NCBI GenBank assembly: GCA_022573605.1
Contig: JACZTQ010000017.1
Span: 1 to 21,457, forward strand
Reading direction: 5' to 3'
Origin: Pseudomonadota bacterium
Lineage (GTDB): Bacteria; Pseudomonadota; Alphaproteobacteria; Rhodobacterales; Rhodobacteraceae
Length of the DNA: 21,457 nucleotides
The translations under genes were made by a program, and so were the position numbers. Every line of letters begins with the position of its first letter. The first letter of the stretch is position 1. Of the stretch, positions 8,419 through 16,910 are shown one piece after another. The notes beneath the pieces were generated by a model, which saw only the letters and a list, made by a program, of their open reading frames with translations, was not told the origin of the DNA and made no database searches.

Positions 8419-9095
8419 CGGATCAGTTCCTGGCGCGCGTCCAGGTCCATGCCGGCGGCGGCCAGCAGCTCCCAGCCGGCGACCTTGGCCAGGTTGAACC
8501 ACCATGCCAGGGCCTCGCGCAGGATGGCCCAGGCGCGGATGACATCATCCTCGAATTCCAGGCCCCGGACGGCGGCCAGCGCAACATCCGGATGCCCGAA
8601 ATAGCCCGCCAGCGCGCGGGCGCGCTCGAGATGAAAGGCGTCGGTCAGGATCGCCAGGTTGCCGAGCCCTCGCTGCTCCGCCAGCGCAAAACCGAGGCGC
8701 AGGTTCTCGAAGGTCGAGGACGAGCGGATTTCGGTGAGCAGCGCGTCCGGCGGCGCACCGAGCGCGATCGCATGGGCCCGCATCAGCCGCGCCGCGGTGA
8801 TGTCCCGGTGCATCCAGGCCGGCCCGCCCGATAATATCAGGCGCCGCGCCCGCCCCGCCTCCAGCAAGGCCACCGCCACGGCAACCCGGCGGCGCGAGGA
8901 ATATCCCAGCACCCCGTCGCCATCGACCCCGCCGCCCAGCACCAGGATCGCGTCGACCGGCGCCTCCAGCCCCCGGCCCCCGCCATAGAGCCGCATATTG
9001 GCGTCGGAGAAATACATCACCGCCCCGGCGGTCAGCGCCAGCACGGCCAGACCCAGCCGCAGTCCCCATTTCAGCAGCGGCCCGATCACTCCCAT
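8415..9095 (-). CDS. YdcF/ElyC-family protein (DUF218 domain)
   Basis: A 226-residue protein with one N-terminal membrane helix (about 9-29, [21 protein letters not shown]), then a DUF218 domain. That domain shows [13 protein letters not shown] (49-61), [10 protein letters not shown] (84-93), [12 protein letters not shown] (124-135) and [11 protein letters not shown]. The SSTxEN and SGG motifs define the family, whose known member ElyC/YcbC is linked to cell-envelope polysaccharide maintenance; YdcF itself binds S-adenosylmethionine. The exact role here is unknown. The ATG lies within the last codons of guaA (10-nt overlap), and the stop overlaps the next gene's GTG. Confidence 0.87.
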   Translation of the reverse strand: MGVIGPLLKWGLRLGLAVLALTAGAVMYFSDANMRLYGGGRGLEAPVDAILVLGGGVDGDGVLGYSSRRRVAVAVALLEAGRARRLILSGGPAWMHRDITAARLMRAHAIALGAPPDALLTEIRSSSTFENLRLGFALAEQRGLGNLAILTDAFHLERARALAGYFGHPDVALAAVRGLEFEDDVIRAWAILREALAWWFNLAKVAGWELLAAAGMDLDARQELIR

Positions 9096-10651
9096 TCGAT
9101 GGTTCCCGGCGGTTTCGAGGTCACGTCGTAGACCACCCGGTTGATGCCCTTGACCTCGTTGATGATCCGGCTCGCGGTGCGGCCGAGGAAATCGTGGCTG
9201 AACGGGTAGCTGTCCGCCGTCATCCCGTCCACCGAGGTCACCGCGCGCAGGGCGCAGACATAGTCGTAGGTGCGCCCGTCGCCCATCACCCCGACCGTGC
9301 GCACCGGCAGCAGCACCGCGAAGGCCTGCCAGATCTGGTCGTAGAGCCCGGCCTTGCGGATCTCGTCGAGATAGACCGCGTCGGCCTGGCGCAGGATCTC
9401 CAGCTTCCCGGCGGTGATCTCGCCGGGGCAGCGGATCGCCAGCCCCGGGCCGGGGAAGGGGTGGCGCCCGACGAAGCTCTCGGGCAGGCCCAACTCGCGC
9501 CCCAGCGCCCGGACCTCGTCCTTGAACAGCTCGCGCAGCGGCTCCACCAGCGCCATCTTCATGCGCTCGGGCAACCCGCCCACGTTGTGGTGCGACTTGA
9601 TCGTCGCCGACGGCCCGCCGCTGACCGAGACCGACTCGATCACGTCCGGGTAGAGCGTGCCCTGGGCCAGGAACTCGGCCCCCCCGGCATCGCGCGCGTG
9701 TTTCTCGAACACCTCGATGAACAGCCGCCCGATGGTCTTGCGCTTGGCCTCCGGGTCGGTGATGCCGGCCAGCTCGCCAAGGAACAGCGCCGACTCGTCG
9801 GCGTGGATCAGCGGAATGTTGTAGTGGTCGCGAAACAGCCCGACGACCTCGTCGGCCTCGTTCATGCGCATCATCCCGGTATCGACGAAGACGCAGGTGA
9901 GCTGGTCGCCGATGGCCCGGTGGATCAGCACCGCCGCGACCGAGCTGTCGACCCCGCCGGAGAGCCCGCAGATCACCCGCCCGCCGCCGACCTGGCTGGC
10001 GATCGCGGCGATCGCCTGGTCCTTGTAGGACGCCATCGACCAGTCGCCGCGCATCCCGGCGATGCGGTGGGTGAAGTTGTGCAGGATGCGGCCGCCGGAT
10101 GGGGTGTGGACCACCTCCGGGTGGAACATCAGGCCGTAGAAGCGGCGCGCCGGGTCGGCCAGCACCGCGAAGGGGGCGCTCTGTGAGGCGCCCTGGACCT
10201 CGAATCCCGGCGGCAAGGCCACCACCCGGTCGCCATGGGACATCCAGACTTCCGTCTCCCCGCCGGGTCCGGCGATGCCGGCGAACAATTCCGAGTCCCG
10301 GCTCAGCTTGACGAAGGCGCGTCCGAACTCGCGGTGGCCGCCGCCCTCGGCCTGGCCGCCGAGCTGGTGCACCATCACCATCTGGCCGTAGCAGATACCC
10401 AGCACCGGCACCCCGAGCTCGAAAAGGCGCTGGTTCGCGCGCGGGCTGTCCGCATCGGAGACGCTCGCCGGACCGCCGGACAGGATCACCGCTTTCGGCG
10501 CCAGACGGCCGATCAAGGCGTCATCCACGCTCTGGAACGGATGAATTTCGCAATAGATGCCGTTTTCGCGCAACCGCCGGGCAATGAGTTGGGTGACCTG
10601 GCTGCCGAAATCGACGATCAGACAGGTCTGGTGGAGGGGAGGGGGGGTCAT
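9086..10651 (-). CDS. guaA: GMP synthase (glutamine-hydrolysing)
   Basis: Converts XMP to GMP using ATP and glutamine. The 521 residues match the family length. The N-terminal class I amidotransferase domain has GICYGQ with the nucleophile C87 and the triad partners in MFHPEV (H177, E179). The ATP pyrophosphatase domain has the P-loop SGGVDSS (231-237). The C-terminal dimerisation domain ends PPGTIEWE. The ATG at 10651 is followed by [20 protein letters not shown]; the frame extends upstream to 10798, but without family similarity. There is no strong Shine-Dalgarno sequence, only GAGAC. It is the first gene of the guaA-ydcF-eamA-mazG cluster and is divergent from the MttB-family gene. Confidence 0.97.
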   Translation of the reverse strand: MTPPPLHQTCLIVDFGSQVTQLIARRLRENGIYCEIHPFQSVDDALIGRLAPKAVILSGGPASVSDADSPRANQRLFELGVPVLGICYGQMVMVHQLGGQAEGGGHREFGRAFVKLSRDSELFAGIAGPGGETEVWMSHGDRVVALPPGFEVQGASQSAPFAVLADPARRFYGLMFHPEVVHTPSGGRILHNFTHRIAGMRGDWSMASYKDQAIAAIASQVGGGRVICGLSGGVDSSVAAVLIHRAIGDQLTCVFVDTGMMRMNEADEVVGLFRDHYNIPLIHADESALFLGELAGITDPEAKRKTIGRLFIEVFEKHARDAGGAEFLAQGTLYPDVIESVSVSGGPSATIKSHHNVGGLPERMKMALVEPLRELFKDEVRALGRELGLPESFVGRHPFPGPGLAIRCPGEITAGKLEILRQADAVYLDEIRKAGLYDQIWQAFAVLLPVRTVGVMGDGRTYDYVCALRAVTSVDGMTADSYPFSHDFLGRTASRIINEVKGINRVVYDVTSKPPGTIEWE

Positions 10652-10879
10652 GCGGGTCTCGGTCTCGGTCTGCTTGCCTGGGTCGGCCTTTCCATATGGC
10701 GTCTCTATATGGCGTGGGGCGCGTCCTGTCACCCGCATGTCGTAACTGACCGAGGGATGGCCGAAAACATCCGGTCGGTCGGGCTGGATCGCGGTCATTT
10801 AGATGGTAGAAGCAACGATGTTCGCATTGGTTGCCGCGCCCGGCCGGGGCAGCGCGACCGTGCATGGAAGGCCGAGAGA
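10652..10879. promoter_or_regulatory. Divergent intergenic region between guaA and the MttB-family gene
   Basis: The 228 nt must hold promoters for both genes. The visible structure is two direct copies of ATATGGCGT (10694-10702 and 10707-10715) with a 13-nt period, placed about 45-65 nt upstream of guaA, possibly a regulator site. I cannot assign confident -35/-10 boxes and see no purine-riboswitch-like pattern. Confidence 0.35.
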
Positions 10880-12445
10880 ATGAACCAGAACACCGTGGAA
10901 CGCCAGGCCGGCGGCGGCCCACGCCGCACCCGTGGCGGCGGTGGCGCCGCGCGCCGCGCCGAGCGCACCGCGCCGAGGCTCGAGGCGGCGCGCTTCATCA
11001 CCCGCAAGATCCCCGATTTCGAGATCCTCGACGCCGAGGCGATCGAGATCATCGAACACAACGCCGAGACCGTGCTCGAGGAAATCGGCGTCAACTTCGT
11101 CGACAACCCGGCCGCCCTGGCGCGCTGGCGCGAGGCCGGCGCCGATATCACCGGCGAGCGGGTGCGCATCCCCCGCGGCCTGGCCCGCAAGCTCTGCGCC
11201 ACGGCGCCCAGCCAGTACACCCAACATGCCCGCAACCCGCAGCGCAATGTCGAGATCGGCGGCCGCAACCTGGTGCTGGCCCCGGTCTACGGCCCGCCCT
11301 TCGTGCGCGACTACGACGGCGGGCGGCGCTACGCCACGATGGCCGATTTCGAGAAGTTCGTGAAACTGACCTACCTGTCGAAATGGCTGCACCATTCCGG
11401 CGGCACGGTCTGCGAGCCGACCGATGTCGCGGTCAACAAGCGCCACCTCGACATGCTGTACGCGCATATGCGCTGGTCCGACAAACCGTTCATGGGATCG
11501 GTCACCGAGAAATCGCGCGCGGTCGATTCGGTGAAGATGTGCGAGATCCTGTTCGGCAAGGAATTCGTCGCCGGCAACCCGGTGATGACCTCGCTGATCA
11601 ACATCAACTCGCCGCTGACCTTCGACAGCATCATGATGGACGCGCTCGAGGTCTACGCGGAGGCCGGGCAGGGCTGCATCGTCTCGCCCTTCATCGTCGG
11701 CGGCGCCATGGCCCCGGTGTCGGTGGCGGCGACGCTGACCCAGTTGCTGGCCGAGGTGCTGGCCGGGATCGCCTACTCCCAGCTTGTCCGCCAGGGCGCG
11801 CCGGTGATCTTCGGCGCCTTCGTGACCTCGATCGACATGAACTCGGGGGCGCCCACCTTCGGCACCCCCGAGGCCTCGAAAATCCTCTACGGCGCCGGCC
11901 AGCTGGCCCGCCGGCTGAACCTGCCGTTCCGCTCCGGCGGCGCGCTCTGCGGCTCGAAGCTGCCCGACGCGCAGGCCGCCTACGAGAGCGCCAACACGCT
12001 CAACGCGATGCTGCTCGGCGGGGTCAACTTCTGTCTCCACGCGGCCGGCTGGCTGGAAGGGGGGCTGGTCTCGAGCTTCGAGAAGTTCGTGCTCGACGCC
12101 GACCAGCTCGGCATCCTGCACTCGATTGCCGAGGGCGTCGACATCTCCGAGAACGGCCAGGCGATGGACGCGATCCGCGAGGTCGGCCCCGGCAGCCATT
12201 ATCTCGGCTGCGCCCACACCCAGGCGAATTTCAAGGATGCCTTCTGGCGCACCCGGGTGCTCGACTACAAGCCCTTCGAGCAGTGGGCCGAAGAGGGCGG
12301 GCGCGACAGCACTCAACTGGCCCATGTCCGGGTCGAGCGGATGCTGAGCGAATACGTCGCCCCGGAGATCGACCCCGGTATCGACGAGGCGTTGCTGGCC
12401 TATATCGCCGAGCGCAAGGCGGCGGAGCCCGACGCCTTCGTCTGA
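10880..12445 (+). CDS. Trimethylamine methyltransferase (MttB)-family protein, non-pyrrolysine type
   Basis: The MttB superfamily transfers methyl groups from quaternary or tertiary amines to a corrinoid protein. Members without pyrrolysine act on glycine betaine, proline betaine, carnitine and similar compounds. The 521 residues read without any in-frame amber codon. The TIM-barrel body starts about residue 50 (EILDAEAIEIIEHNAETVLEEIGV) and includes HHSGGTVCEPTDV, GQGCIVSPFIVGGAMAP, GVNFCLHAAGWLEGGL and SHYLGCAHTQANF. The first 40 residues are an Arg/Gly-rich tail (RRTRGGGGAARRAERTAPR) outside the family core. The ATG at 10880 follows GAGAG, a weak ribosome site. No corrinoid protein or activating ATPase lies nearby, so the substrate cannot be told. 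The last 46 nt overlap the convergent DUF6477 gene. Confidence 0.9.
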   Translation: MNQNTVERQAGGGPRRTRGGGGAARRAERTAPRLEAARFITRKIPDFEILDAEAIEIIEHNAETVLEEIGVNFVDNPAALARWREAGADITGERVRIPRGLARKLCATAPSQYTQHARNPQRNVEIGGRNLVLAPVYGPPFVRDYDGGRRYATMADFEKFVKLTYLSKWLHHSGGTVCEPTDVAVNKRHLDMLYAHMRWSDKPFMGSVTEKSRAVDSVKMCEILFGKEFVAGNPVMTSLININSPLTFDSIMMDALEVYAEAGQGCIVSPFIVGGAMAPVSVAATLTQLLAEVLAGIAYSQLVRQGAPVIFGAFVTSIDMNSGAPTFGTPEASKILYGAGQLARRLNLPFRSGGALCGSKLPDAQAAYESANTLNAMLLGGVNFCLHAAGWLEGGLVSSFEKFVLDADQLGILHSIAEGVDISENGQAMDAIREVGPGSHYLGCAHTQANFKDAFWRTRVLDYKPFEQWAEEGGRDSTQLAHVRVERMLSEYVAPEIDPGIDEALLAYIAERKAAEPDAFV

Positions 12446-12741
12446 CGCCGGCCCTGGTTGGCGCCCCGATCCGCCTCGGCGATCAGCGCCGACAGGATCT
12501 GCACGTGGCGCCCCGGCCGGTAGGCCGGCGAGCGCCGCCGACGCAACTCCTCGCAGCGCCACTCGGCGTCGCGCAGCCGGATCACGATCGGCCCCCGCGC
12601 CGCCGTCGATATCCCGCTGATCGCCCCGGGAAGGTCGTGCTCGCGCCGGTACAGGCGGGCGCCGATGCGCGCCGTTTCGATCAGCAGCTTCGGTCGGATC
12701 AGCGGCATGGCCGCGCTCGACAGGCAGGAATGATTTCCCAT
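12400..12741 (-). CDS. DUF6477-family protein, function unknown
   Basis: A small basic protein of 113 residues. The conserved core reads PLIRPKLLIETARIGARLYR, followed by EHDLPGA and later RRSPAYRPGRHVQILSALIAE. I recognise this as the DUF6477 pattern (RPRLL..AARIG...YRR, ending Y...RHV.vL.AL..E) from Rhodobacterales. The ATG at 12741 has a very good Shine-Dalgarno sequence, GGAGG 6 nt before it; the frame is open slightly further upstream but without a site. It is transcribed divergently from the DUF6456 gene, a pairing I believe is usual, and its 3' end overlaps the MttB-family gene by 46 nt on the opposite strand. Confidence 0.75.
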   Translation of the reverse strand: MGNHSCLSSAAMPLIRPKLLIETARIGARLYRREHDLPGAISGISTAARGPIVIRLRDAEWRCEELRRRRSPAYRPGRHVQILSALIAEADRGANQGRRQTKASGSAALRSAI

Positions 12742-12957
12742 TTCGGTCCTCCGGTTTTTTCCCGAGACCGATATTCTTCGCTTTTTCGCCGTGTTGCGTG
12801 TTTTGTGCAACCAGCGCGCGCATAGGTGACGTTAATTAAAGTAAAGGATGCTTAATACAAGGTAAAAATATACAATGATTGATTAATTAAGACTCCGTTC
12901 AGTTCTCACACATACGGATCATTCTGATAAAAATTCACTTAAATAGGGCGAACCGAC
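12742..12957. promoter_or_regulatory. AT-rich divergent promoter region between the DUF6477 and DUF6456 genes
   Basis: From about 12780 to 12950 the sequence is much richer in A/T than its flanks and contains two TTAATTAA octamers (12833-12840 and about 12882-12889) 41 nt apart. The region must drive both divergent genes. The paired TTAA motifs do not have the 7-nt spacing of a CtrA site. Confidence 0.45.
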
Positions 12958-14130
12958 GTGGCAAACACTCAAGACATCCTCAATTGTTTCGCCGACCTGG
13001 CGAAAGCGACGTTTTCCGAGACTGGAGGCGGATGCACGGCGCGCGAGGCGGCGATCTATCTGGCGCATACCGCGCGGGGCGAAAGCCTGCGCGCCCTGGC
13101 CGAGGCGACCGGCACCCATCCCAGCACCGTGATGCGCACCGTGCGCCGGGTCGAGGCCCGGCGCGACGACCCGGTGCTCGACAGCATGCTGACCGAGCTG
13201 GAACGGCGCGCGGAACTGGCCGGCGACAGGCCCGAGCCCGCCACCAACGCGCCGGCGCCGGACCCGGCTTCCCCCGGCTTGGCCCTCGAATTGCCCGCCG
13301 TGATGCCCCGGGCCGAGGTCGAGCGCGAAGCGCGGCGCCATCTGCGCCGCCTGTCCGAGCCGGGCTCGTTCCTGCTGGTCACCCCGGACGCCTCGAAGGG
13401 CGGCATTTTCTGCAAGGCCAACGAGCACCGCAAGCCGATCTCGATGGTGCTGGTGAGCACCGCCGTCGCGTTTGTCCGCGAGGGCTGGATCCGGGTCTGC
13501 CGGCGCGGTGTCGCCTCGATCCGCTACCGCATCACCGATGACGGGCGCAGCTTTCTCAAGCGCCTGCTGGCCGAGGACGCGATCAAGCGCCTGCCCGCCA
13601 CCGGTTTCGCCGAAGCGGCCACGCCGTTCCTGGCCCAGCACCAGATCCCCGGCCAGCGCTCGGTGATGAACCCGGCCACCGGCGAGGCCCTGACCTTGGC
13701 GGTAAATCTGGGCGAGAACCCGCTCGGCTGGCTGGCGCGGCGCAAGGGGCCGGACGGCCGGCCCTTCCTGAGCCCCGACGAGGTCGAGGCCGGCGAGCGC
13801 CTGCGGCTCGATTTCGAGATCGCCCAGATGGGCCCCTCGGTGGCGCAGGACTGGCGCAAGTTTCTCACCCCCGGCGACCGTCTGGCCGGCACGCCGGTTG
13901 GCCGCGGCCCCAGCGAGGGGCCGATGGCGGCGCGCGACCGGGTCGCCAAGGCATTGTCGAGCCTGGGCCCCGGCCTCTCCGACTCGGCGCTGCGGGTGTG
14001 CTGTTTTCTCGAGGGGCTGGAGGCCTGCGAGCGCCGCATGGGCTGGTCGGCGCGCTCGGGCAAGGTGGTGCTGAAGATCGCCCTGCACCGGCTGAGCGAA
14101 CACTACGGCCTGGGTGTCACCCGCCACTAA
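12958..14130 (+). CDS. DUF6456 domain protein with helix-turn-helix, putative DNA-binding regulator
   Basis: A 390-residue protein. Residues about 28-65 read AREAAIYLAHTARGESLRAL then AEATGTHPSTVMRTVRRVE, a helix-turn-helix with its recognition helix near 55-66. An Ala/Pro-rich linker follows (about 90-118). Residues about 125-205 resemble a winged-helix-like region ending YRITDDGRSFLKRLL. The C-terminal third (about 225-390) is the DUF6456 region, with NPLGWLARRKGPDGRPFLSP, EVEAGERLRLDFEIAQMGPS, LSDSALRVCCFLEGLEACER and KVVLKIALHRLSEHYG. The start is GTG at 12958 after a weak AGGGCG. The target is unknown. Divergence from the DUF6477 gene suggests it may control that promoter (inference). 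Confidence 0.82.
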   Translation: MANTQDILNCFADLAKATFSETGGGCTAREAAIYLAHTARGESLRALAEATGTHPSTVMRTVRRVEARRDDPVLDSMLTELERRAELAGDRPEPATNAPAPDPASPGLALELPAVMPRAEVEREARRHLRRLSEPGSFLLVTPDASKGGIFCKANEHRKPISMVLVSTAVAFVREGWIRVCRRGVASIRYRITDDGRSFLKRLLAEDAIKRLPATGFAEAATPFLAQHQIPGQRSVMNPATGEALTLAVNLGENPLGWLARRKGPDGRPFLSPDEVEAGERLRLDFEIAQMGPSVAQDWRKFLTPGDRLAGTPVGRGPSEGPMAARDRVAKALSSLGPGLSDSALRVCCFLEGLEACERRMGWSARSGKVVLKIALHRLSEHYGLGVTRH

Positions 14131-14185
14131 GCGCCGGTTTTAGGGTGGCTTGACCGCGCCCGGACGGCAGTCCAGCTTGGCCGCC

Positions 14186-14818
14186 ATGACCGGACGCATC
14201 ATCGAGACCCAAGCCGACATCGTTGAAGGCTGCGACTGGCTGACCCGCGCCGAGCCCCGCTTCGGCCGGGCGCTGGCGTTGACCGGAACCCCGCCGCTGC
14301 GCCGCCGGCAGGGGGGCTTCGCGGCCCTCCTGCACAGCATCTGCGCCCAGCAGCTCTCCGTCGCCGCCGCCGATTCGGTCTGGGCCAAGCTGTGCGCCGC
14401 CAGGGCCGACGACCCGGCGGTCGTGGTCACGCTGAGCGAGGACAAGCTGCGCGAGTGCGGCCTGTCGCGCCCCAAGGCGCGCTATGCCCACGCCCTCGCC
14501 GAGGCCGAAATCGACTACGGCGCGCTCGCCTCGATGCCCGAGGAAGAGGCCATCGCCGCCCTGACCGCGGTCAAGGGCATCGGCGTCTGGACCGCCGAGA
14601 TCTACCTGATGTTCTCGATCGGGCGGGCCGATGTGTTCGCCGCCGGCGATCTCGCCCTGCGGGAGGCGGCCCGCATTCTGTTCGACCTGCCCGGGCGCCC
14701 GGCGGAGAAAGCGCTGCGCGCCCGGGCCGCGCATTGGTCGCCCTGGCGGGGCGTTGCGGCGCGCCTGCTGTGGGCCTATTACAGGGCCGCCAAGAATCGC
14801 CAAGGCATCTCGGAGTAA
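14186..14818 (+). CDS. DNA-3-methyladenine glycosylase (AlkA-like, HhH-GPD superfamily)
   Basis: A base-excision repair enzyme that removes alkylated purines. The 210 residues lie within the HhH-GPD fold: SICAQQLSVAAADSVWAKL (51-69), LRECGLSRPKARYAHALAE, the helix-hairpin-helix LTAVKGIGVWTAEIYLMF (126-143) and the catalytic aspartate D155 in FAAGDLALREA. No C-terminal iron-sulfur cysteines are present, which argues against the Nth/MutY types. The ATG at 14186 gives the best fit, although its ribosome site is weak; a TTG at 14150 would add 12 residues. The following esterase gene starts 6 nt after its stop, so they form an operon. Confidence 0.9.
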   Translation: MTGRIIETQADIVEGCDWLTRAEPRFGRALALTGTPPLRRRQGGFAALLHSICAQQLSVAAADSVWAKLCAARADDPAVVVTLSEDKLRECGLSRPKARYAHALAEAEIDYGALASMPEEEAIAALTAVKGIGVWTAEIYLMFSIGRADVFAAGDLALREAARILFDLPGRPAEKALRARAAHWSPWRGVAARLLWAYYRAAKNRQGISE

Positions 14819-14824
14819 GCCCGC

Positions 14825-15493
14825 ATGTCCACCCTGACCGGCCCCCGGGCCGCCCCCCGCTCGGGGCAGACCAAGTCGCTGGTCATCCTGCTGCACGGCT
14901 ACGGCGCCGACGGCAACGACCTGTTCGGGCTCAGCGGGCCGTTGGCCGAGCGCCTGCCGGACACCGCGTTCCGGTCGCCGAACGCACCTGAAAGATGCCG
15001 CGTAAGCCCCATGGCATATCAGTGGTTTCCGATCTCGTGGCTCGACGGCAGCGCGGAGTCCGAGATGGCGGCGGGGTTCCGCCGCTCGGCCGCGATCCTG
15101 GACACCTACATCACCGAGGCGATGGCCGAGGAAGGGGTCGGGCCGGAGGCCACCGCCCTGCTCGGCTTCAGCCAGGGCACGATGATGAGCCTCCAGGTGG
15201 CGCCGCGCCGGGCCGAGGCGCTGGCCGCCCTGATCGGGTTTTCCGGCCGCTTGCAGGACGGCGGTAAGCTGAAGGCGGAAGCGGTCTCGCGCCCCCCGGT
15301 GCTGCTGATCCACGGCGACCAGGACGAGATGATCCCGGTCGCGGCGCTGGCCGAGGCGCGGAGCGGGCTCGCCGAGGCCGGCTTCGACGTGCAAACGCAT
15401 ATCAGCCGCGGCGCCGGCCACGGCATCGCGCCGGATGGTCTGGGCCTGGCGCTGGGCTTCCTGACCGAGCATCTGGGGGCAAGCCCGGAATAA
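14825..15493 (+). CDS. Phospholipase/carboxylesterase family alpha/beta hydrolase
   Basis: A cytoplasmic serine esterase of the carboxylesterase/phospholipase (Abhydrolase_2) family with broad short-chain ester activity; the natural substrate is unknown. In 222 residues the oxyanion region is LVILLHGYGADGNDL (19-33). The nucleophile is S116 in GFSQG, the acid D167 in LIHGDQDEMIP and the base H199 in GAGHGI. GGAG lies within the preceding stop region, 9 nt before the ATG. The RSPNAPERC and QWFPISW segments match the family. It is coexpressed with the glycosylase gene; no functional link is known. Confidence 0.92.
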   Translation: MSTLTGPRAAPRSGQTKSLVILLHGYGADGNDLFGLSGPLAERLPDTAFRSPNAPERCRVSPMAYQWFPISWLDGSAESEMAAGFRRSAAILDTYITEAMAEEGVGPEATALLGFSQGTMMSLQVAPRRAEALAALIGFSGRLQDGGKLKAEAVSRPPVLLIHGDQDEMIPVAALAEARSGLAEAGFDVQTHISRGAGHGIAPDGLGLALGFLTEHLGASPE

Positions 15494-15574
15494 GACCTGG
15501 GCAGCCCGGGGACAGCCGGTGCGTAACAGGTCCGCCGCAAGTTGTTGCCATACTGTCCCAATCGGCGGGAATTG

Positions 15575-15616
15575 GCGTATCTAGAGTCTTGATGATACGC
15601 TGGCGCGAGATATAGT
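15575..15616 (+). promoter_or_regulatory. Promoter of the HNH endonuclease gene with overlapping inverted repeat
   Basis: TTGATG (15589-15594), a 16-nt spacer and TATAGT (15611-15616) form a good promoter, giving a leader of about 70 nt. A perfect inverted repeat GCGTATC/GATACGC (15575-15581 and 15594-15600, 12-nt spacer) overlaps the -35 box and could be an operator. Confidence 0.5.
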
Positions 15617-15693
15617 GGGCGCGCGGGGGCGCTTCGGGACCGGTTTTCCGCCCCGGCATCGTCGTTGGACGATCAAGCGGCGGGCGAGCAGAA

Positions 15694-16278
15694 ATGGACG
15701 GCAGTTTTGCGACCACCTTCGTGCGCCATCCGGCGGGGCATCGGGACAACCCGGCCCTGGTCCTGAACGCCGATTTCCGCCCGCTGTCCTACTTCCCGCT
15801 GTCGCTCTGGCCCTGGCAGGACGCGATCAAGGCCGCCTTCCTCGACCGGGTGATGATCGTCGCCGAATACCAGACCGTGGTGCACAGCCCGTCGATCTCG
15901 ATGCGGCTGCCTTCGGTGGTGGTGCTGCGCGACTATGTGAAGCAGGCCCGCTACCCGGCCTTCACCCGGTTCAACCTGTTCCTGCGCGACCAGTTCTCGT
16001 GCCAGTATTGCGGCGCCCAGAGCGAGATGACCTTCGACCACGTGCTGCCGCGCTCGCGCGGCGGGCGCACCACCTGGGAGAACGTCGTCGCCGCCTGCAA
16101 CCGCTGCAACCTGCGCAAGGCCAACCTGACCCTGCGCCAGGCCGGCATGGCGCTGCACCGCCCGCCGCGCCGCCCGGACGCCTCCGAGTTGCAGAACAAG
16201 GGGCGCGGGTTCCCGCCCAACTATCTGCACGACAGCTGGATGGATTTCTTGTATTGGGACGCCGAGCTGGAGTCGTAG
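15694..16278 (+). CDS. HNH endonuclease family protein
   Basis: A 194-residue protein widespread in alphaproteobacteria; its cellular role is not established. The N-terminal part (ALVLNADFRPLSYFPLSLWPW) precedes the HNH domain. That domain shows FSCQYCG (C103, C106), the catalytic FDHVLPRSRGGRTTWENVV (D115-H116, N130) and a second zinc pair CNRCN (C135, C138), so it should bind zinc and cut or nick DNA. The C-terminal tail ends SWMDFLYWDAELES. It is transcribed from its own promoter after a gap of 200 nt and followed by a C-rich spacer and a dispersed hairpin repeat. It is not linked to a visible methylase or phage genes, so it is not an obvious restriction system. Confidence 0.9.
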   Translation: MDGSFATTFVRHPAGHRDNPALVLNADFRPLSYFPLSLWPWQDAIKAAFLDRVMIVAEYQTVVHSPSISMRLPSVVVLRDYVKQARYPAFTRFNLFLRDQFSCQYCGAQSEMTFDHVLPRSRGGRTTWENVVAACNRCNLRKANLTLRQAGMALHRPPRRPDASELQNKGRGFPPNYLHDSWMDFLYWDAELES

Positions 16279-16372
16279 GAGCAAGCGTATCGCCCGGCCC
16301 CACCGTCGCAGCCTCCCCCCCCATCCCCCCTCCCAGAGGGAGTGGGGGGCGAAATCTGTGGGGCCGGGAGGT

Positions 16373-16416
16373 GGCGCCGGAAATCCGCGCCAGCGGATTT
16401 CGTCACGGGCAAAAAC
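16373..16416 (+). repeat. Dispersed hairpin repeat, copy C
   Basis: A 44-nt unit: GGCGCCGG, hairpin AAATCCGC-GCCA-GCGGATTT minus one loop base, then CGTCACGGGCAAAAAC. It differs from copy A in the loop and in one base of the tail. It abuts the dsbB stop codon (shares base 16416) and is oriented like copy A relative to the 3' end of a minus-strand gene. The G/C-rich spacer before it (16280-16372) shows a weak hairpin and nothing else. Confidence 0.8.
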
Positions 16417-16910
16417 TAACGCCCCGGCGCCCGCACCGCCGCGGCCAGCCACAGCGCCGCCAGCCCGAGCGAGATCAGCGCGTTCCACGAGGCCATGCTG
16501 AGGCCGAGCAGATCCCACTGCACCTCGTCGCAGCGCACCAGTGGCGCGCTCATGATCCGGGCCATCAACTGATCGACCGAGAGGCCGGTGATATCGGACG
16601 AGGTGCAGGTGTCCGGCCCCTCCCACCAGCCGCGCTCGATGCCGGTGTGATAGAGCCCGATCCCGGCGCCGGCCAGCATCGTCAGCACGCCCAGCACCGC
16701 CAGCGGCCGGATCTGGCGCCACAGCACCGTGACCGCCAGCGCCGCGATCACCATGGCGGCGACATGCGGCCAGCGCTGCCAGATGCAAATCGGACAGGGC
16801 GTCAGCCCGCCGATGAACTGGGACCCCAGCGCCCCGGCCAGGATCGCCGCCGATCCGGCGCCCGCGATCAGCAGCCATCCCCGCGCCGTCCTCACCAGGC
16901 CCCTGGTCAC
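16416..16910 (-). CDS. dsbB: Disulfide bond formation protein B (quinone-linked oxidase of DsbA)
   Basis: An inner-membrane protein that reoxidises the periplasmic thiol oxidase DsbA and passes electrons to quinone. From the GTG at 16910 it has 164 residues with four membrane helices. The first periplasmic loop carries the CxxC pair in TPCPICIWQRWPH (C39, C42), and the second loop carries C102 (DTCTSSD) and C127 (LVRCDEVQW), the four redox cysteines. LGLSMASWN precedes the last helix. I chose the GTG because it overlaps the stop codon of the YqaA gene (GTGA) and gives a normal length; longer readings run back into that gene. Copy C of the dispersed repeat follows immediately. Confidence 0.92.
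   Translation of the reverse strand: MTRGLVRTARGWLLIAGAGSAAILAGALGSQFIGGLTPCPICIWQRWPHVAAMVIAALAVTVLWRQIRPLAVLGVLTMLAGAGIGLYHTGIERGWWEGPDTCTSSDITGLSVDQLMARIMSAPLVRCDEVQWDLLGLSMASWNALISLGLAALWLAAAVRAPGR

Noticed and set aside
10880..12445. Pyrrolysine-encoding amber codon in the MttB-family gene
   Set aside because: No in-frame TAG occurs; the whole gene reads through to TGA at 12443-12445.
10831..12825. Very long open frames overlapping the MttB-family gene on both strands
   Set aside because: They are Arg/Pro/Gly-rich shadows typical of high-GC coding DNA. The true frame has clear family motifs.
12833..12889. CtrA-type TTAA-N7-TTAA sites in the AT-rich divergent promoter
   Set aside because: The TTAA pairs have the wrong spacing (8-mers TTAATTAA and a 12-nt gap); no proper site was found.
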